A stretch of 64,000 nt of DNA from the NCBI RefSeq assembly GCF_003182135.1, contig NZ_QGTL01000007.1, positions 186,001-250,000 of the forward strand, in the 5' to 3' direction. Positions 25,142 to 33,278 of this stretch are shown piece by piece (position 1 is the first letter of the stretch; each line of letters opens with the position of its first letter). The notes beneath the pieces were generated by a model that had not been told where the DNA came from, did no database searches, and saw nothing but the letters and a program-made list of their open reading frames with translations. Origin of the DNA: Nocardia neocaledoniensis. Its GTDB lineage: Bacteria; Actinomycetota; Actinomycetes; Mycobacteriales; Mycobacteriaceae. A program made the position numbers and the translations under genes.

Positions 25142-26317
25142 TCAGCAGTTGGAGGGGACCGGGTCGTTGCGGAAACGGGACTCGACGTAGTTCCAGGCAT
25201 CGACGAAACCGGCGACGGCGGCCGTCATGTGCTCGGAGATCTCGATCGTCGACAGCTGCACCGGCGAGCCGGCCGAGCACCAGTGGCCGATGGTCTCGGC
25301 GACCGGGCCGTACGGGGTCAGGGTGTCGTACTTGCCCTGCCAGATGTAGGTCGGTGCGGTGGGCGCGCCCTGGTAGTGGACGATGCTGTTCTCCCGCAGC
25401 ACGCCGCGCGCGACCTGGCTCGACATCAGCTCCTTGGAGGCGGCCATCTGCTCGGCGTTGCGGAAGATGCCGTGGAACAGCAGGAACCGGCGGCACGCGT
25501 CCTTGGTGAATTCGCGGAACCACAGGCCGTTCTCGTTGAGCTGATCCGACACCGGCACCTGCTCGGGGTACTCGCGCTCGATGCCCATCGCCGCCGCGAA
25601 GGCCAGGCCGAAGCCGGGGTGCGGGGCGAAACCGAGGGCGTCGGCCATCAGTTCGAGGTCGGCGGGGATGCCGCCGGAGACCACGGCGGCGAGCTTCAGC
25701 TCCGGCGCGTAGGTGGGCTGCAGCGCACCCGCCCACGCGGTGGCCATGCCGCCGCCGGAGTACCCGGCCAGCGCGACCGGCGAATTGCCGACGCCCAGCT
25801 CGGCGACCTTCTGCACGGCGCGCACGCTGTCCAGGGTGACCATGCCGCTCATCTTGGCGGCGCCGTAGGCGACGGTCGGGCCGAGGTAGTCGGGCACCGA
25901 GACGGCCCAGCCGCGCCCGATCGGCAGCATCGCGCCCGGCGCGTCCTGCAGCTCGCCGTTGAACAGCGACTTCGACGGATTGCACTGGGTGCCGATGGAA
26001 TTGATCAGCGCCTGGTACGACACCAGCGGCGGGTTCTTCACCCCGATCGGCATCAGCACGGTGGTGACGCCCATGATCGGGTTGCCCGCCGAGTTGGTGG
26101 AGCGGAACGCGACCTGCCAGCCCTCGGTACCGGGGTAGAGGATGGTGTCGATGCGTCGGCTCCGGACGACGTCACCCGGCGCGAGCGCGCCGATGTCGCT
26201 CGGCGCGTGGAAGAACGGATCCGGATCCGGGGTCGGATACAGCGGGTTCGCGCCCGCCGGCGCGGCGAGGAAGCCCACCGACAGCAGGCTCAACACCAGA
26301 ACAACGAATTTCGACAC
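25142..26317 (-). CDS. Secreted lipase, LIP family
   Basis: A 391-residue exported lipase. The signal peptide is FVVLVLSLLSVGFLAAPAGA-NP. The mature sequence starts PLYPTPDPDPFFHAP and includes PLVSYQALINSIGTQCNPS and the nucleophile elbow LAGYSGGGMATAW (Ser187), then YIWQGKYDTLTPYGPV (acid) and EISEHMTAAV (histidine). This is the secretory triacylglycerol lipase family found in Candida and in actinobacteria. The two conserved cysteines in the oxyanion and C-terminal regions could form disulphides. It probably releases fatty acids from host or environmental lipid. Confidence 0.9.
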   Translation of the reverse strand: MSKFVVLVLSLLSVGFLAAPAGANPLYPTPDPDPFFHAPSDIGALAPGDVVRSRRIDTILYPGTEGWQVAFRSTNSAGNPIMGVTTVLMPIGVKNPPLVSYQALINSIGTQCNPSKSLFNGELQDAPGAMLPIGRGWAVSVPDYLGPTVAYGAAKMSGMVTLDSVRAVQKVAELGVGNSPVALAGYSGGGMATAWAGALQPTYAPELKLAAVVSGGIPADLELMADALGFAPHPGFGLAFAAAMGIEREYPEQVPVSDQLNENGLWFREFTKDACRRFLLFHGIFRNAEQMAASKELMSSQVARGVLRENSIVHYQGAPTAPTYIWQGKYDTLTPYGPVAETIGHWCSAGSPVQLSTIEISEHMTAAVAGFVDAWNYVESRFRNDPVPSNC

Positions 26318-26414
26318 AGCTATCCTTCATCAGAGTTGTGCTGCCCAACTGACAATCACCCGACCCGGGGTGAAGTATCCAACGAAAATAGGCCACGCGT
26401 ACCACTCAGTACTC

Positions 26415-26436
26415 AAAGTGTCGAGTACCACACTTT
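26415..26436. promoter_or_regulatory. 7-bp inverted repeat between the lipase and ROK genes
   Basis: AAAGTGT (26415-26421) and ACACTTT (26430-26436) are exact inverted repeats with an 8-bp spacer, overlapped by a second repeat GTACTC/GAGTAC. It lies 98 nt upstream of the divergent lipase start and 66 nt upstream of the ROK gene, so it could control either. The regulator is unknown. Confidence 0.4.
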
Positions 26437-26501
26437 GTGAGAACTCACATCGGCGGACCCTGGGCTGGGCCGATGCCGCGAGCAGGGGAGGAGCAGCCGC
26501 G

Positions 26502-27404
26502 ATGACGATGCTCGCGCTGGACATCGGAGCGACGAAATTCGCTGTGGGAGTGGTCGATCCGGACTACACCCTGCGCGGCGTGCGGCGCGTGCCCGCGGCC
26601 GCCGACGACCCGTGGGCAGCGTGCAGGGATCTGCTGCTCGCTGTGGCGGCCGACAGCGTCGTCACCGCCGTCGGCATCGGTGCGGCGGGACCGGTCGACG
26701 TGCCCGCGGGCGTCATCGCGCCACTGAACCTGCCGCCGTGGCGCGACGGATTCGGGATCGTCGAGCGGGTCCGCGAGCTGTTCCCCGGCGCCGTCGTCGA
26801 CCTCGCGATCGACGGCGCCTGTCTGGTGCTGGCCGAGCACCGCATCGGCGGGCTGCGCGGGGTCGGCAACGGGCTGGCGCTGACCGTGTCGTCGGGGGTG
26901 GGCGGCGGCATCATCGCCGACGGGCGGGTCCTGCGTGGCCGCACCGGAAACGGCGGGCACATCGGCCACCTCGTGGTCCCCGGCGACGAGACACCGTGCG
27001 GCTGCGGCGGATTCGGCTGTGTCGAGGCGGTGGCGAGCGGCATGTCCTCGGTGCGCTGGGCGCGTGCGCGTGGGTGGATCGGGGAGACCGGCATCGAACT
27101 CGCCGAGGCGGCGCGCCGGGGTGACGAGGTGGCGGTCGCGGCACTGGCACGAGCGGGAACCGCGCTCGGCCGGGCCGTCGCTTCGGCGGCCGCGCTGCTC
27201 GATGTGAACAGGGTGGTGATCGGCGGGGGCTTCGCGCACGCGGGCGAACCACTGTGGGGACCGCTGCGCGCGGCCGTGGACCGGCACGCCCGGCTGTCCT
27301 TCCTCGACGGTCTCACCGTGGAGCTGTCGGCACTGACCGACGGCGCGACGCTGGTCGGCGCGGGCGTGCTCGCGCACGAAGCGGCGGTCGCGAAGTCCCG
27401 ATAG
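26502..27404 (+). CDS. ROK family sugar kinase-like protein (Rv0485 position)
   Basis: A 300-residue ROK protein. MLALDIGATKFAVGVVD is the ATP phosphate loop, SSGVGGGIIADGRVLRG the second ATP motif, GNGGHIGHLVV the sugar-contacting histidine motif, and CGCGGFGCVEAV the zinc-binding cysteine cluster. The catalytic aspartate is kept in AIDGACLVLAE, although the usual N before it is missing. It has no N-terminal winged helix, unlike the ROK regulators. It may phosphorylate glucose or another sugar. Strong GGGGAGGAG supports ATG 26502. Confidence 0.85.
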   Translation: MTMLALDIGATKFAVGVVDPDYTLRGVRRVPAAADDPWAACRDLLLAVAADSVVTAVGIGAAGPVDVPAGVIAPLNLPPWRDGFGIVERVRELFPGAVVDLAIDGACLVLAEHRIGGLRGVGNGLALTVSSGVGGGIIADGRVLRGRTGNGGHIGHLVVPGDETPCGCGGFGCVEAVASGMSSVRWARARGWIGETGIELAEAARRGDEVAVAALARAGTALGRAVASAAALLDVNRVVIGGGFAHAGEPLWGPLRAAVDRHARLSFLDGLTVELSALTDGATLVGAGVLAHEAAVAKSR

Positions 27405-27510
27405 CGCGCCGCTCCCCGCGATCGGGCTACGACGACGGTCGGGCCGGCGCCGCTCGGGTTCGACGAGGTGGCGTGCCCGCGCCACCGCGCCTGATGCCAG
27501 AATGACCCCC

Positions 27511-28248
27511 ATGACCTACACCCTCGTGCTGCTGCGCCACGGCGAGAGCGAATGGAATGCCCTCAATCTGTTCACCGGCTGGGTGGACGTCCACCTGACC
27601 GACAAGGGCATCGCCGAGGGCAAGCGGGCCGGCGAGCTGCTCGCCGAGCACGACGTGCTGCCCGACATCGTGTACACCTCGCTGTTGCGGCGCGCGATCA
27701 GCACCGCCAACAACGCGCTCGACGCCGCCGACCGGCACTGGATCCCGGTCGTGCGCGACTGGCGTCTCAACGAGCGGCACTACGGTGACCTGCAGGGCAA
27801 GAACAAGGAGCAGGTCCGCGAGCAGTACGGCCAGGACCAGTTCATGCTGTGGCGGCGCAGCTACGACACCCCGCCGCCGCCGATCGCCGACGACAACGAG
27901 TACAGCCAGGAAGGCGACCCGCGCTACGCGGGCATCGAGGTCCCCAAGACCGAGTGCCTGAAGGACGTCGTCGCCCGGATGATCCCGTACTGGGAGAACA
28001 CCATCGCCCCGGAGCTGAAGACCGGCAAGACCGTCCTGGTCGCCGCGCACGGCAACTCCCTGCGCGCGCTGGTGAAGCACCTCGACAACATCTCCGACGA
28101 GGACATCTCCGGCCTGAACATCCCCACCGGCATCCCGCTGCGCTACGAGCTCGACGAGAACCTGCGCCCGGTCAAGGCCGCCGAGTACCTGGACCCGGAG
28201 GCCGCCGCCGCGGGCGCCGCCGCCGTGGCGAACCAGGGCGGCAAGTAG
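27511..28248 (+). CDS. gpmA: 2,3-bisphosphoglycerate-dependent phosphoglycerate mutase
   Basis: A 245-residue mutase interconverting 3- and 2-phosphoglycerate in glycolysis and gluconeogenesis. LVLLRHGESEWN holds the phosphorylated histidine, TSLLRRAISTA the arginine, WRLNERHYGDLQGK the acid, and VAAHGNSLRALVKHLD the second histidine. ATG 27511 is preferred; ATG 27502 is in frame. CAGAAT ends 7 nt before 27511, so leaderless initiation is possible. A hairpin follows. In M. tuberculosis gpm1 is next to senX3; here about 12 kb of other genes intervene. Confidence 0.95.
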   Translation: MTYTLVLLRHGESEWNALNLFTGWVDVHLTDKGIAEGKRAGELLAEHDVLPDIVYTSLLRRAISTANNALDAADRHWIPVVRDWRLNERHYGDLQGKNKEQVREQYGQDQFMLWRRSYDTPPPPIADDNEYSQEGDPRYAGIEVPKTECLKDVVARMIPYWENTIAPELKTGKTVLVAAHGNSLRALVKHLDNISDEDISGLNIPTGIPLRYELDENLRPVKAAEYLDPEAAAAGAAAVANQGGK

Positions 28249-28260
28249 TCGTTCGTTTCA

Positions 28261-28299
28261 GTTCGGCCCCGCATCGTGCTCGTCGGTGCGGGGCCGAAC
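28261..28299 (+). terminator. gpmA: Hairpin terminator after gpmA
   Basis: A perfect 13-bp stem (28261-28273 with 28287-28299), loop of 13 nt, beginning 13 nt after the gpmA stop. It marks the left border of the inserted accessory region and can also stop transcription from the convergent membrane protein gene. Confidence 0.75.
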
Positions 28300-28309
28300 C
28301 GTCTCGCGG

Positions 28310-28621
28310 TCAGACCGCCATGTGCGCGGCGAGCATGATGAGGCCGTAGTAGACCGGCGCGACACCGGCACCGGCCGTGAACAGGCTGCGCCGCGGATCG
28401 CGTGGCTTCCCGTGCGTGCGCAGCACGTAGATCGACGCGCCGACCAGCCAGACGGTCATCGCCAGGATCGGTCCGTAGACCACGCCCCACATCGCCAACG
28501 GCCACAGCGCGAACACCCCCGCGACCAGCAGAACGCACCCGGCCACCAGTCCCGCGGCCAGCCAGCCGAGGCCCTGGAACCATTGCACCGGGGTGCAGCG
28601 TGAATGCTCGGCAGTGGTCAT
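28310..28621 (-). CDS. Small membrane protein, function unknown
   Basis: A 103-residue protein with about three membrane segments: WLAAGLVAGCVLLVAGVFAL, VVYGPILAMTVWLVGASIYV and AGVAPVYYGLIMLAAHM. A short basic stretch (RTHGKPRDPRRS) separates the last two. I do not recognise the family. ATG 28621 is chosen because GGGTGGGAG lies just upstream. It converges on gpmA. Confidence 0.7.
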   Translation of the reverse strand: MTTAEHSRCTPVQWFQGLGWLAAGLVAGCVLLVAGVFALWPLAMWGVVYGPILAMTVWLVGASIYVLRTHGKPRDPRRSLFTAGAGVAPVYYGLIMLAAHMAV

Positions 28622-28681
28622 GACTCCCACCCTTTCCACCGGGTCCGAACTCAGTGTAAGCCGCAGACGGGGCCGGAAACC

Positions 28682-28693
28682 TGTGATGTCACA
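28682..28693. promoter_or_regulatory. Short palindrome TGTGATGTCACA
   Basis: TGTGA-TG-TCACA (28682-28693), a 5-bp inverted repeat between the divergent membrane protein and DoxX-like genes. The half-sites resemble CRP-family half-sites, but the 2-bp spacer is too short for CRP (normally 6). It could be a site for another regulator or chance. Confidence 0.25.
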
Positions 28694-28760
28694 CTCCCCG
28701 ACGCTACGTCGTCACCTCGGCAGAAGCCGCGAGAAGCGCGGCCGCCGAAGGAGACTCGCC

Positions 28761-29108
28761 ATGCACACCGCCTACGTCATCGTCACCGTCGTCGCCGCGC
28801 TCTGGGTCGGCTTCTCGGCCGTCTCCCTCCTGCGCCGCGCCCCCTTCGTGGTCGACCCGCTCGTCGACTACGGCGTCCCGACAACCTGGTGGACCCCCCT
28901 CGGCCTCGCCAAGGCGGCCGGTGCCCTCGGCCTGCTCCTCGGCCTGTGGATCCCCGCCCTCGGCATCGCCGCCGCGATCGCCCTGATCCTGTACTTCACC
29001 GGCGCGGTGATCACGGTCCTGCGCGCCCGCTCCTACAAAACCGTCGCCTTCCCGATCCTCTACCTCGCCCCGGTCGCCGTCGCCCTGGGTTTGGGCCTGT
29101 CCGCCTGA
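28761..29108 (+). CDS. DoxX-like small membrane protein
   Basis: A 115-residue, four-helix membrane protein. TAYVIVTVVAALWVGFSAVS, LGLAKAAGALGLLLGLWIP, IAAAIALILYFTGAVITVL and FPILYLAPVAVALGLGL form the helices; the KAAGALGLLLGL segment is characteristic of DoxX-like proteins. Some act in redox or thiol stress with partner proteins, but no role can be given here. GAAGGAGACTCGCC gives a good ribosome site for ATG 28761. It stands alone before the toxin-antitoxin remnant. Confidence 0.8.
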   Translation: MHTAYVIVTVVAALWVGFSAVSLLRRAPFVVDPLVDYGVPTTWWTPLGLAKAAGALGLLLGLWIPALGIAAAIALILYFTGAVITVLRARSYKTVAFPILYLAPVAVALGLGLSA

Positions 29109-29170
29109 CCTGCTCGGCCGGCCGCGGCGCGAGGTAGCACAGGGTGCCACAGTCTCGTCATGCTGGGTAC

Positions 29171-29431
29171 GTGAGTGCCCAGCCCGAGATCACCCAGCGA
29201 GATCTGCGGAACCGGTCCAAGGAAATCATCGACGCGGTCCAGCACGGTACGTCGTTCACTGTCACCCGCGACGGCCATCAGATCGGTGAACTGATCCCCT
29301 TGCGGCGTCGGCGCCGATTCGTCAGCCGCGCTGACTTCGCTGCGATGTCCCGGACCGGCCCGGCGATCGACGTCGCCGCGTTCCGCGCGGATCAGGAAAT
29401 CGCGATCGACGACGCGGCAGGCGATGTATGA
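29171..29431 (+). CDS. Phd/YefM-type antitoxin
   Basis: An 86-residue antitoxin. PEITQRDLRNRSKEIIDAVQHGTSFTVTRDGHQIGELIPL is the Phd/YefM DNA-binding and dimer domain; the arginine-rich linker and an acidic C-terminal tail (AFRADQEIAIDDAAGDV) would wrap the toxin. GTG 29171 has no ribosome site; CATGCT ends 6 nt upstream, so it may be leaderless. Its stop overlaps the toxin start by ATGA, the usual coupling. It looks intact while its toxin is frameshifted. Confidence 0.85.
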   Translation: MSAQPEITQRDLRNRSKEIIDAVQHGTSFTVTRDGHQIGELIPLRRRRRFVSRADFAAMSRTGPAIDVAAFRADQEIAIDDAAGDV

Positions 29432-29927
29432 CCACTGACGCGCACGAAGCAGGACTGCTCTCCACCACATCCTCATCCTGCGCCGCGGCATCGATGCGGC
29501 GGAGTTGCCCGCCCAGATGGCGATCAGTGCCGTCATCCTCGCCGAGCTGTCCAGCGGCCCGCATCAGGTGCGCCCGAACTCCGAACAGAGCCAATACGAC
29601 GAAATCGAAGAACGCGCCCGGCGCCTCGAGGTCCTGCCGCGGGTCGAGAGCGAATTCGACCCGATCCCATTCGATGCCGAGGCGGCCAGGATCTACGGCC
29701 GAGTCTTGGCGGCGGTGGTGGCCGTCGGCAGCGAGCCACATCGACGAGCCGCCGACCTGATGATCGCCGCCACCGCGATCGCGGAAGACCTCCCGCTGTT
29801 CACGACGAACCCCGATGATTACGGGGGTCTCGAGAAGCTACTGACGATCGTCGCTCACGCGACCATCCGACGCTTGATCAGCGACGCGATGGCCACACCA
29901 CCGACATGGGTGACGGCTGGTCGATGA
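29428..29927 (+). pseudogene. PIN-domain (VapC-like) toxin, frameshifted
   Basis: The start ATG 29428 overlaps the antitoxin stop and the reading begins MTTDAHEAGLL, as a VapC should. Between 29461 and 29469 one base is missing; the frame then changes to ILILRRGIDAAELPAQMAIS and continues as a full PIN domain with LAELSSGP, ADLMIAATAIAEDLPLFTTN and DDYGGL. The first catalytic aspartate, expected directly after GLL (as in LLDTS), is also replaced by serine. The original frame stops after 110 codons in nonsense sequence. A TTG at 29505 could restart a truncated product without the first strand. The 3' end overlaps the opposite-strand LpqN-like gene by 50 nt. Confidence 0.8.
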
Positions 29928-30399
29928 TCTCCCAATCGGCCGAGTCCGCTGCGACGGTAGCGGTGTACTGCACCAGGTAGTCGTGGTCGAGAACGTCGAT
30001 CAGCAGGTATCGGGTTCTGGTGCGGACGCGTAGCTCACCGCCGGTGTAGAGGCCGGAGATCGAGGCCGACCGATATCCGTCACAGTCCACGAACTCGGCC
30101 GATTGCTCGATCCAGTTCGGCAGCCGTCGCGAGTCGACGAACGCGCAGTCCAGCAGCTCTGACGAGTCGACCCGCTCGGTGAGCCGCCCGACCATGACCA
30201 GGACGTTGTCTGCCCACTCGCCGCCGCCGGCTGGCGGATTCGCCCAGGCCGCATAGGCGCCGGGCATCGCATCCTGGCCGATCGCGAGCCAGCCCTCCGG
30301 CGGGGCGACGTGGACCTCCGGTGCTCCGATGGTGTCGGTGTGCACGGGGATCATTCGGATACCGCGAGCGTGAACGTACTCGGCAATACTCTGGTTCAT
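29878..30399 (-). CDS. LpqN/LpqT-like domain protein without signal peptide
   Basis: A 173-residue protein resembling the LpqN/LpqT family: APPEGWLAIGQ, NVLVMVGRLTERVDSSELLD, RLPNWIEQSAEFVDCDGYRS, ISGLYTGGELRVRTRTRYLL and YLVQYTATVAADS. Mycobacterial LpqN binds trehalose monomycolate precursors; related domains also occur in T7SS loci. This copy has no signal peptide or lipobox, so it is probably cytoplasmic. ATG 30399 has AGGGGC upstream. It is the last gene of a four-gene leftward operon and starts 18 nt after the membrane protein gene. Confidence 0.65.
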   Translation of the reverse strand: MNQSIAEYVHARGIRMIPVHTDTIGAPEVHVAPPEGWLAIGQDAMPGAYAAWANPPAGGGEWADNVLVMVGRLTERVDSSELLDCAFVDSRRLPNWIEQSAEFVDCDGYRSASISGLYTGGELRVRTRTRYLLIDVLDHDYLVQYTATVAADSADWEIIDQPSPMSVVWPSRR

Positions 30400-30417
30400 G
30401 CTGTGCCCCTGCTCGTG

Positions 30418-31317
30418 TCAGTTTGTCGGCAGTTGGTGATAGCGCCCGGTGAACCACGCGGCCGCGGCCTCGGTGGCGAGTAGATCTCGCGAGTCCGGCT
30501 CCGCCAGCAGATGTTTCACCAATGCCAACAGGAGATCTGAATCGCACCGGAGGATGCAGGCCGGTATCCCGAGTTCGCCGACTCTGTCGAACAACTTGTG
30601 CTTCGCCGGCCGGGAGCTGTCGGTCAGCGTCGCCAGCACGACCGGCGCCGCGTTGTATTGCGCCGAGAGTTTGCAGACATCGCCGCGAATGCTCGAAATC
30701 TCCGACCAGCCGATCCGCGATACTCCACGCATCGGCATCCGGCAGATGATTCCTGCCGGATACAACTCCCACCGGACTCGTGCGAAGCGTGCGAAAACCA
30801 TCAGAACGAGGGCCGCAAGAGCAACGGTCGAGAATACGAGTGCGCCGATGGCGCCACCACTGTTGTTGCGGGAGAACGGCAGCAAGCCGTCGGTGCCACC
30901 CGAGTGCCACTCCCACCAGGCCGCGAAGCCGAACAGCGCGCATCCGGCGAGAGTCAGTTCCAGCGACAGCAGGCTGGATTCCTGTCGTAGGCGTATCCCC
31001 GAACCCCACTCCGAGTCGACGCTTCGAGTAGCCGTCGGTGCCACGGTTTCGGCCGCACGGGGAAACATCGTCAGCAACCTGGCGCCGAACAGCCCTGCGG
31101 CGCCGAGAAATAGGCCGATCGCCCCGATGTGTCCAAGGATTGTCACGAAGTTTTCGGCGCCGTCGTCTCGAATCGCCATCACCAGCCACCCCGATGCGGC
31201 GGCCAGAAGCGCGACCGCCATGACGGCGGTGAAAGCGATGACCCCTCGCGACGCCCGTTCGTTCCACTGTCGCACGACAGGCACAACCGGCGGTTGTGTA
31301 GAGAGATATTCGGTCAT
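30418..31317 (-). CDS. Membrane protein of the T7SS cargo operon, possible immunity or partner protein
   Basis: A 299-residue protein with five or so membrane helices (for example GVIAFTAVMAVALLAAASGW, ILGHIGAIGLFLGAAGLFGA, LTLAGCALFGFAAWWEW and ALVFSTVALAALVLMVFARF). A cytoplasmic C-terminal region, VRWELYPAGIICRMPMRGVSRIGWSEISSIRG, reads like the start of a PH-like domain. I do not recognise a named family. It starts 1 nt after the stop of the glycine-zipper protein and is therefore translated with it. Membrane location and tight coupling would suit immunity to a membrane-active effector; this is inference. Confidence 0.6.
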   Translation of the reverse strand: MTEYLSTQPPVVPVVRQWNERASRGVIAFTAVMAVALLAAASGWLVMAIRDDGAENFVTILGHIGAIGLFLGAAGLFGARLLTMFPRAAETVAPTATRSVDSEWGSGIRLRQESSLLSLELTLAGCALFGFAAWWEWHSGGTDGLLPFSRNNSGGAIGALVFSTVALAALVLMVFARFARVRWELYPAGIICRMPMRGVSRIGWSEISSIRGDVCKLSAQYNAAPVVLATLTDSSRPAKHKLFDRVGELGIPACILRCDSDLLLALVKHLLAEPDSRDLLATEAAAAWFTGRYHQLPTN

Positions 31318-31318
31318 T

Positions 31319-32359
31319 TCACCAGACCCACTGAATAGATTTGGACGTCAGGTACGCCATTCCGGCGCCGACTCCCGCGCCGACGACGAACCCCACCGCG
31401 GTCCCCGCTCCCGGAACGACCGAACCCAATGCGGCCCCAGCCGCTCCACCCGCCCACACACCAGCGGCGGAACCCGCTGCCATGCCGACCGCCGTACCCG
31501 CACCTTCGCTCACGATAGCTTCGGCAGGGCTCATGCCACCGTTGATGTCGTTGGCGATGGCGGGGACAGTGCCTATGACGTTTCCGACGATCCCCAGCCT
31601 GCTCAGCCCGGTGGTGTACTTTCCCGCGTCGTCGATCTTGCCCCAGCTCTCGACCCATTTGAGCACGCCTTTGTCGGCCGCGTCCTTCGCCGCGGATTCG
31701 AGTCCCATTCGGGTGCCGTCGGTCATAGCACCCGCGATCGCGGCGGCTGTCATCGCTTCTTTGTCGGGTGCCCAATGCGATGCTGGAGATTTCGCGATCG
31801 CGTCGGGGATCGCCGTGGGGTCTTCCTTCTTGATGTCGGTGATTGCCTGCGTGATGGCGTTCAGCGTTGAGGTCGAGGCCATGCGATCGAGCTCGCTGTT
31901 GGCGTCGGCGATCTTCTGACCCCAGGTTGCGTCGGCGGTCATCAGAGCGGATGCCAGTCCGGGCAGTCGAGCCAGCTGGATCCCCGCCTCGGAGTCCCAG
32001 TCGTCGACGCCGTAGACGCTCCAGTCGTCGGTCACTGATACCGAGCCGGTGACGTAGGTCTTGTAGATGGTCTTGATGTCGGCGAGTGGCTGGTTCATGG
32101 CCTGGTAGGCACCGTTGCAGGCTGCTTCGAGGTCGTCGTAGGCTACAGCGATCGCCCGCATTTGGGTCTGTTCCTCGTCGGCTTTGTCCTCGGCCGCCGT
32201 CTTCGCGTCGCCCTTCCATGCCAGGCCGTTGTGGATCGTGTTGTGCATTGTGCCCGCGGCTGTCACGATCGCGTCGGCGATCTCGCCTGCGCTGGTTGCC
32301 ACCGCTGGCAGGTTCGACAAATCCCAGGTGAGGACATCGACAGGTGGCGCCATCATCAC
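31319..32359 (-). CDS. WXG-like T7SS cargo candidate with C-terminal glycine zipper
   Basis: A 346-residue protein. Residues 1-110 are helical with a central LAWKGDAKTAAEDK (a W-x-G turn as in WXG100 proteins) and YDDLEAACNGAYQAMNQ. A second helical region reaches about 260. The last 70 residues are a glycine/alanine-rich hydrophobic run, with AGTAVGMAAGSAAGVWAGG and AGTAVGFVVGAGVGAGMAYL, forming repeated GxxxG-type zippers, and end SIQWVW. Such tails insert in membranes; T7SS glycine-zipper toxins of Gram-positives have this layout. GTG 32359 overlaps the EspC-like stop; ATG 32356 and 32353 are alternatives. Confidence 0.65.
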   Translation of the reverse strand: MMMAPPVDVLTWDLSNLPAVATSAGEIADAIVTAAGTMHNTIHNGLAWKGDAKTAAEDKADEEQTQMRAIAVAYDDLEAACNGAYQAMNQPLADIKTIYKTYVTGSVSVTDDWSVYGVDDWDSEAGIQLARLPGLASALMTADATWGQKIADANSELDRMASTSTLNAITQAITDIKKEDPTAIPDAIAKSPASHWAPDKEAMTAAAIAGAMTDGTRMGLESAAKDAADKGVLKWVESWGKIDDAGKYTTGLSRLGIVGNVIGTVPAIANDINGGMSPAEAIVSEGAGTAVGMAAGSAAGVWAGGAAGAALGSVVPGAGTAVGFVVGAGVGAGMAYLTSKSIQWVW

Positions 32360-32676
32360 TTTCCTTCGTGGGCGTTGCCGGAGTTCAGGTCGGCGACCGC
32401 AGCGAGGCGCCGGGCAGCATCCAGATCGGTTCCCTCGTACTTGTTCGCCGACAACGCCATCAGCCCGGAGAGGTGATTGAACCGTGCCATCAAGACGTCT
32501 TTCGCGGTCTTGCTGCGGGGGTCCGATCCCTCGAGGGCCGTTCCGACGGCGGAGCCTTTCAATACGGCCGCGACCGGGGCGGCTCCCAGCTTCTTGGCCT
32601 TGTCGATGTCGTTGGGAAGTAACGCAAGGGCCGCGGCCGCTTGCCGCAGGCTGTCAGGACTGACTTCGAGCGACAT
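32356..32676 (-). CDS. EspC-like ESX secretion-associated small protein
   Basis: A 106-residue helical protein: LEVSPDSLRQAAAALALLP at the start, ARFNHLSGLMALSANKYEGTD near the end. It resembles the EspC/ESX-1 secretion-associated (DUF2580) family, small helical hairpins co-secreted with larger partners; YEGTD fits the YxxxD/E T7SS export signal (Y, three residues, D). GGAGGCACCGGTCG precedes ATG 32676. It overlaps the WXG-like gene by 4 nt, as expected for a secreted pair. Confidence 0.75.
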   Translation of the reverse strand: MSLEVSPDSLRQAAAALALLPNDIDKAKKLGAAPVAAVLKGSAVGTALEGSDPRSKTAKDVLMARFNHLSGLMALSANKYEGTDLDAARRLAAVADLNSGNAHEGK

Positions 32677-32912
32677 CGACCGGTGCCTCCATCATCTGTC
32701 GGTGGTACATGTCTAATTGGACGCAACGTAGCACTGATCGGTTCCGTACGATTTTGTCCGTAGATGCGGGGGCGCAGCACACTTCCTCGTCGAGATCGGG
32801 CAAATCCGAAAGGCTATACCTGCAGGTCAGGGCGATGTTTTTCGTGCCGCCGGCCCGGGGAGGTCGAGTCGGCGCTGGACTGCCTGTTGATGCATCGACG
32901 GGGGAGGGCCCA

Positions 32913-33278
32913 GTGGCTATCGGCGGGGATGCCGCGGCGCAGCTGTGGAGTGCGGCGTCGTCGGGGCAATTGACGATGGAGCCGGATGCTGCTCGGGAAG
33001 TGGCTTAGGCATATCTGCGGTTCGCGGCGATGTGTGGCACGTGGTCCGACGACGCTGGGCGCCTGCAGGACATTCATGGGTTCGGGGCGCTGGACTCTGC
33101 TCTGCAGCTACAGCGAGGTTTTTCGGTCAAGGCAGCAGCCGCGAGGCAAGTTCTCGAGCAGCTGGAGTCAGCAGCGAGAAAGATGGCAGATGGATACCTG
33201 CAGGCTGCGGGAATCCTTGCCGAGGCGGACCAGCTCAACGCAGCAGCATTGAGCGCGATTGCTGGGCAGGCAACATGA
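32913..33278 (+). pseudogene. Small PE/EspC-like T7SS gene with an in-frame stop
   Basis: GGGGAGGG lies 4 nt before GTG 32913, which opens VAIGGDAAAQLWSAASSGQL. TAG at 33006-33008 ends the frame after 31 residues. The same frame continues without interruption as AYLRFAAMCGTWSDDAGRL, then ARQVLEQLESAARKMADGYL, to the stop at 33276-33278, giving a 121-codon helical protein of the size and type that partners PPE-like proteins. Downstream it overlaps the lipoprotein gene by ATGA. One base change would restore it. A truncated product could start at ATG 33030, but there is no ribosome site. Confidence 0.7.

Noticed and set aside
28682..28693. TGTGATGTCACA as a CRP operator
   Set aside because: CRP sites need 6 bp between half-sites; here there are 2. 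Kept only as a weak palindrome.
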